Source of the DNA: Cinclus cinclus
Taxonomy: Eukaryota; Chordata; Aves; Passeriformes; Cinclidae
Length of the DNA stretch: 64,000 bases
NCBI RefSeq assembly: GCF_963662255.1
Contig: NC_085056.1
Location: 4,647,716 to 4,711,715, forward strand
Direction of reading: 5' to 3'
Shown here: one piece after another, positions 63,818 to 64,000 of the stretch
How positions within the stretch are numbered: position 1 is the first letter of the stretch
Layout of the letters: each line of letters starts with the position of its first letter
Position numbers and translations under genes: made by a program
Notes under the pieces: model-generated
The model's input: only the letters and a program-made list of their open reading frames with translations
What the model was told of the DNA's origin: nothing
The model's database searches: none

Positions 63818-64000
63818 CTGGAAAGTAAAACAATAAGAGATTTGAGAGATGTGTAAGAGAATGAAAATGGATCTCAGCTAACACCACAAAATCACCAGAT
63901 TTTTAGCCCTGGCAGCCTTATATTGGCATCCCATTTACAAATGGCTTCAAAATTTAAATAATTAAAACAAATTACTTGTGTAGGTATTCAAATTATTTCC
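63818..64000 (-). other. BCO1: Start of upstream BCO1 intron at window edge
   Basis: Intronic sequence leading to the acceptor at 63817; the next upstream exon lies outside the window. Nothing else recognised. Confidence 0.8.

Overview
The window is vertebrate nuclear DNA, almost certainly from a bird. It holds long AT-rich introns, multi-exon genes with canonical splice sites, CpG islands, and copies of the avian CR1 LINE with the typical 3' end (an ATTCTGTG-type octamer repeat). The species cannot be fixed from the sequence alone.

Two genes are recognisable, both on the minus strand. (1) GAN (gigaxonin) is complete. Its 11 coding exons run from the start codon at 53222 down to the stop at 26831-26833. 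The exons join in frame to exactly 597 codons plus stop, which is the length of human gigaxonin. (2) BCO1 (beta-carotene 15,15'-oxygenase) is partial. Its last seven coding exons, about 369 C-terminal residues, run from 63817 to the stop at 57363-57365. The 5' exons lie beyond the right edge. The order BCO1 then GAN, in the same orientation, matches human 16q23.2. By that synteny CMIP should lie off the left edge, but no CMIP exon was seen.

Layout on the plus coordinate: 1-13.7 kb has no supported gene, but carries a long homopurine tract, an orphan CpG island at about 10.1-10.6 kb and a 65-bp tandem duplication. From 13.7 to 26.8 kb is open, AT-rich sequence that is best explained as a very long GAN 3'UTR, ending near tandem poly(A) signals at 13730-13748. 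GAN exons 11 to 2 lie at 26.8-39.7 kb. GAN intron 1 (13.4 kb) follows. The GAN promoter CpG island and exon 1 sit at 52.9-53.5 kb, with CR1 copies in opposite orientations on both sides. The 3.5 kb between the genes includes the presumed BCO1 3'UTR. The BCO1 exons fill 57.4-63.8 kb.

The genes have unrelated jobs. Gigaxonin is a BTB-BACK-Kelch adaptor of the CUL3 ubiquitin ligase that controls intermediate filament turnover. BCO1 splits beta-carotene into two retinal molecules in the cytosol. Points worth a second look are a 40-nt-arm intronic hairpin in BCO1, a GC-AG intron in GAN, the CR1-bracketed GAN promoter with a CRE-like site inside one CR1, upstream reading frames in the GAN leader, and a CpG-dense terminal GAN exon. 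No convincing new biological system was found.
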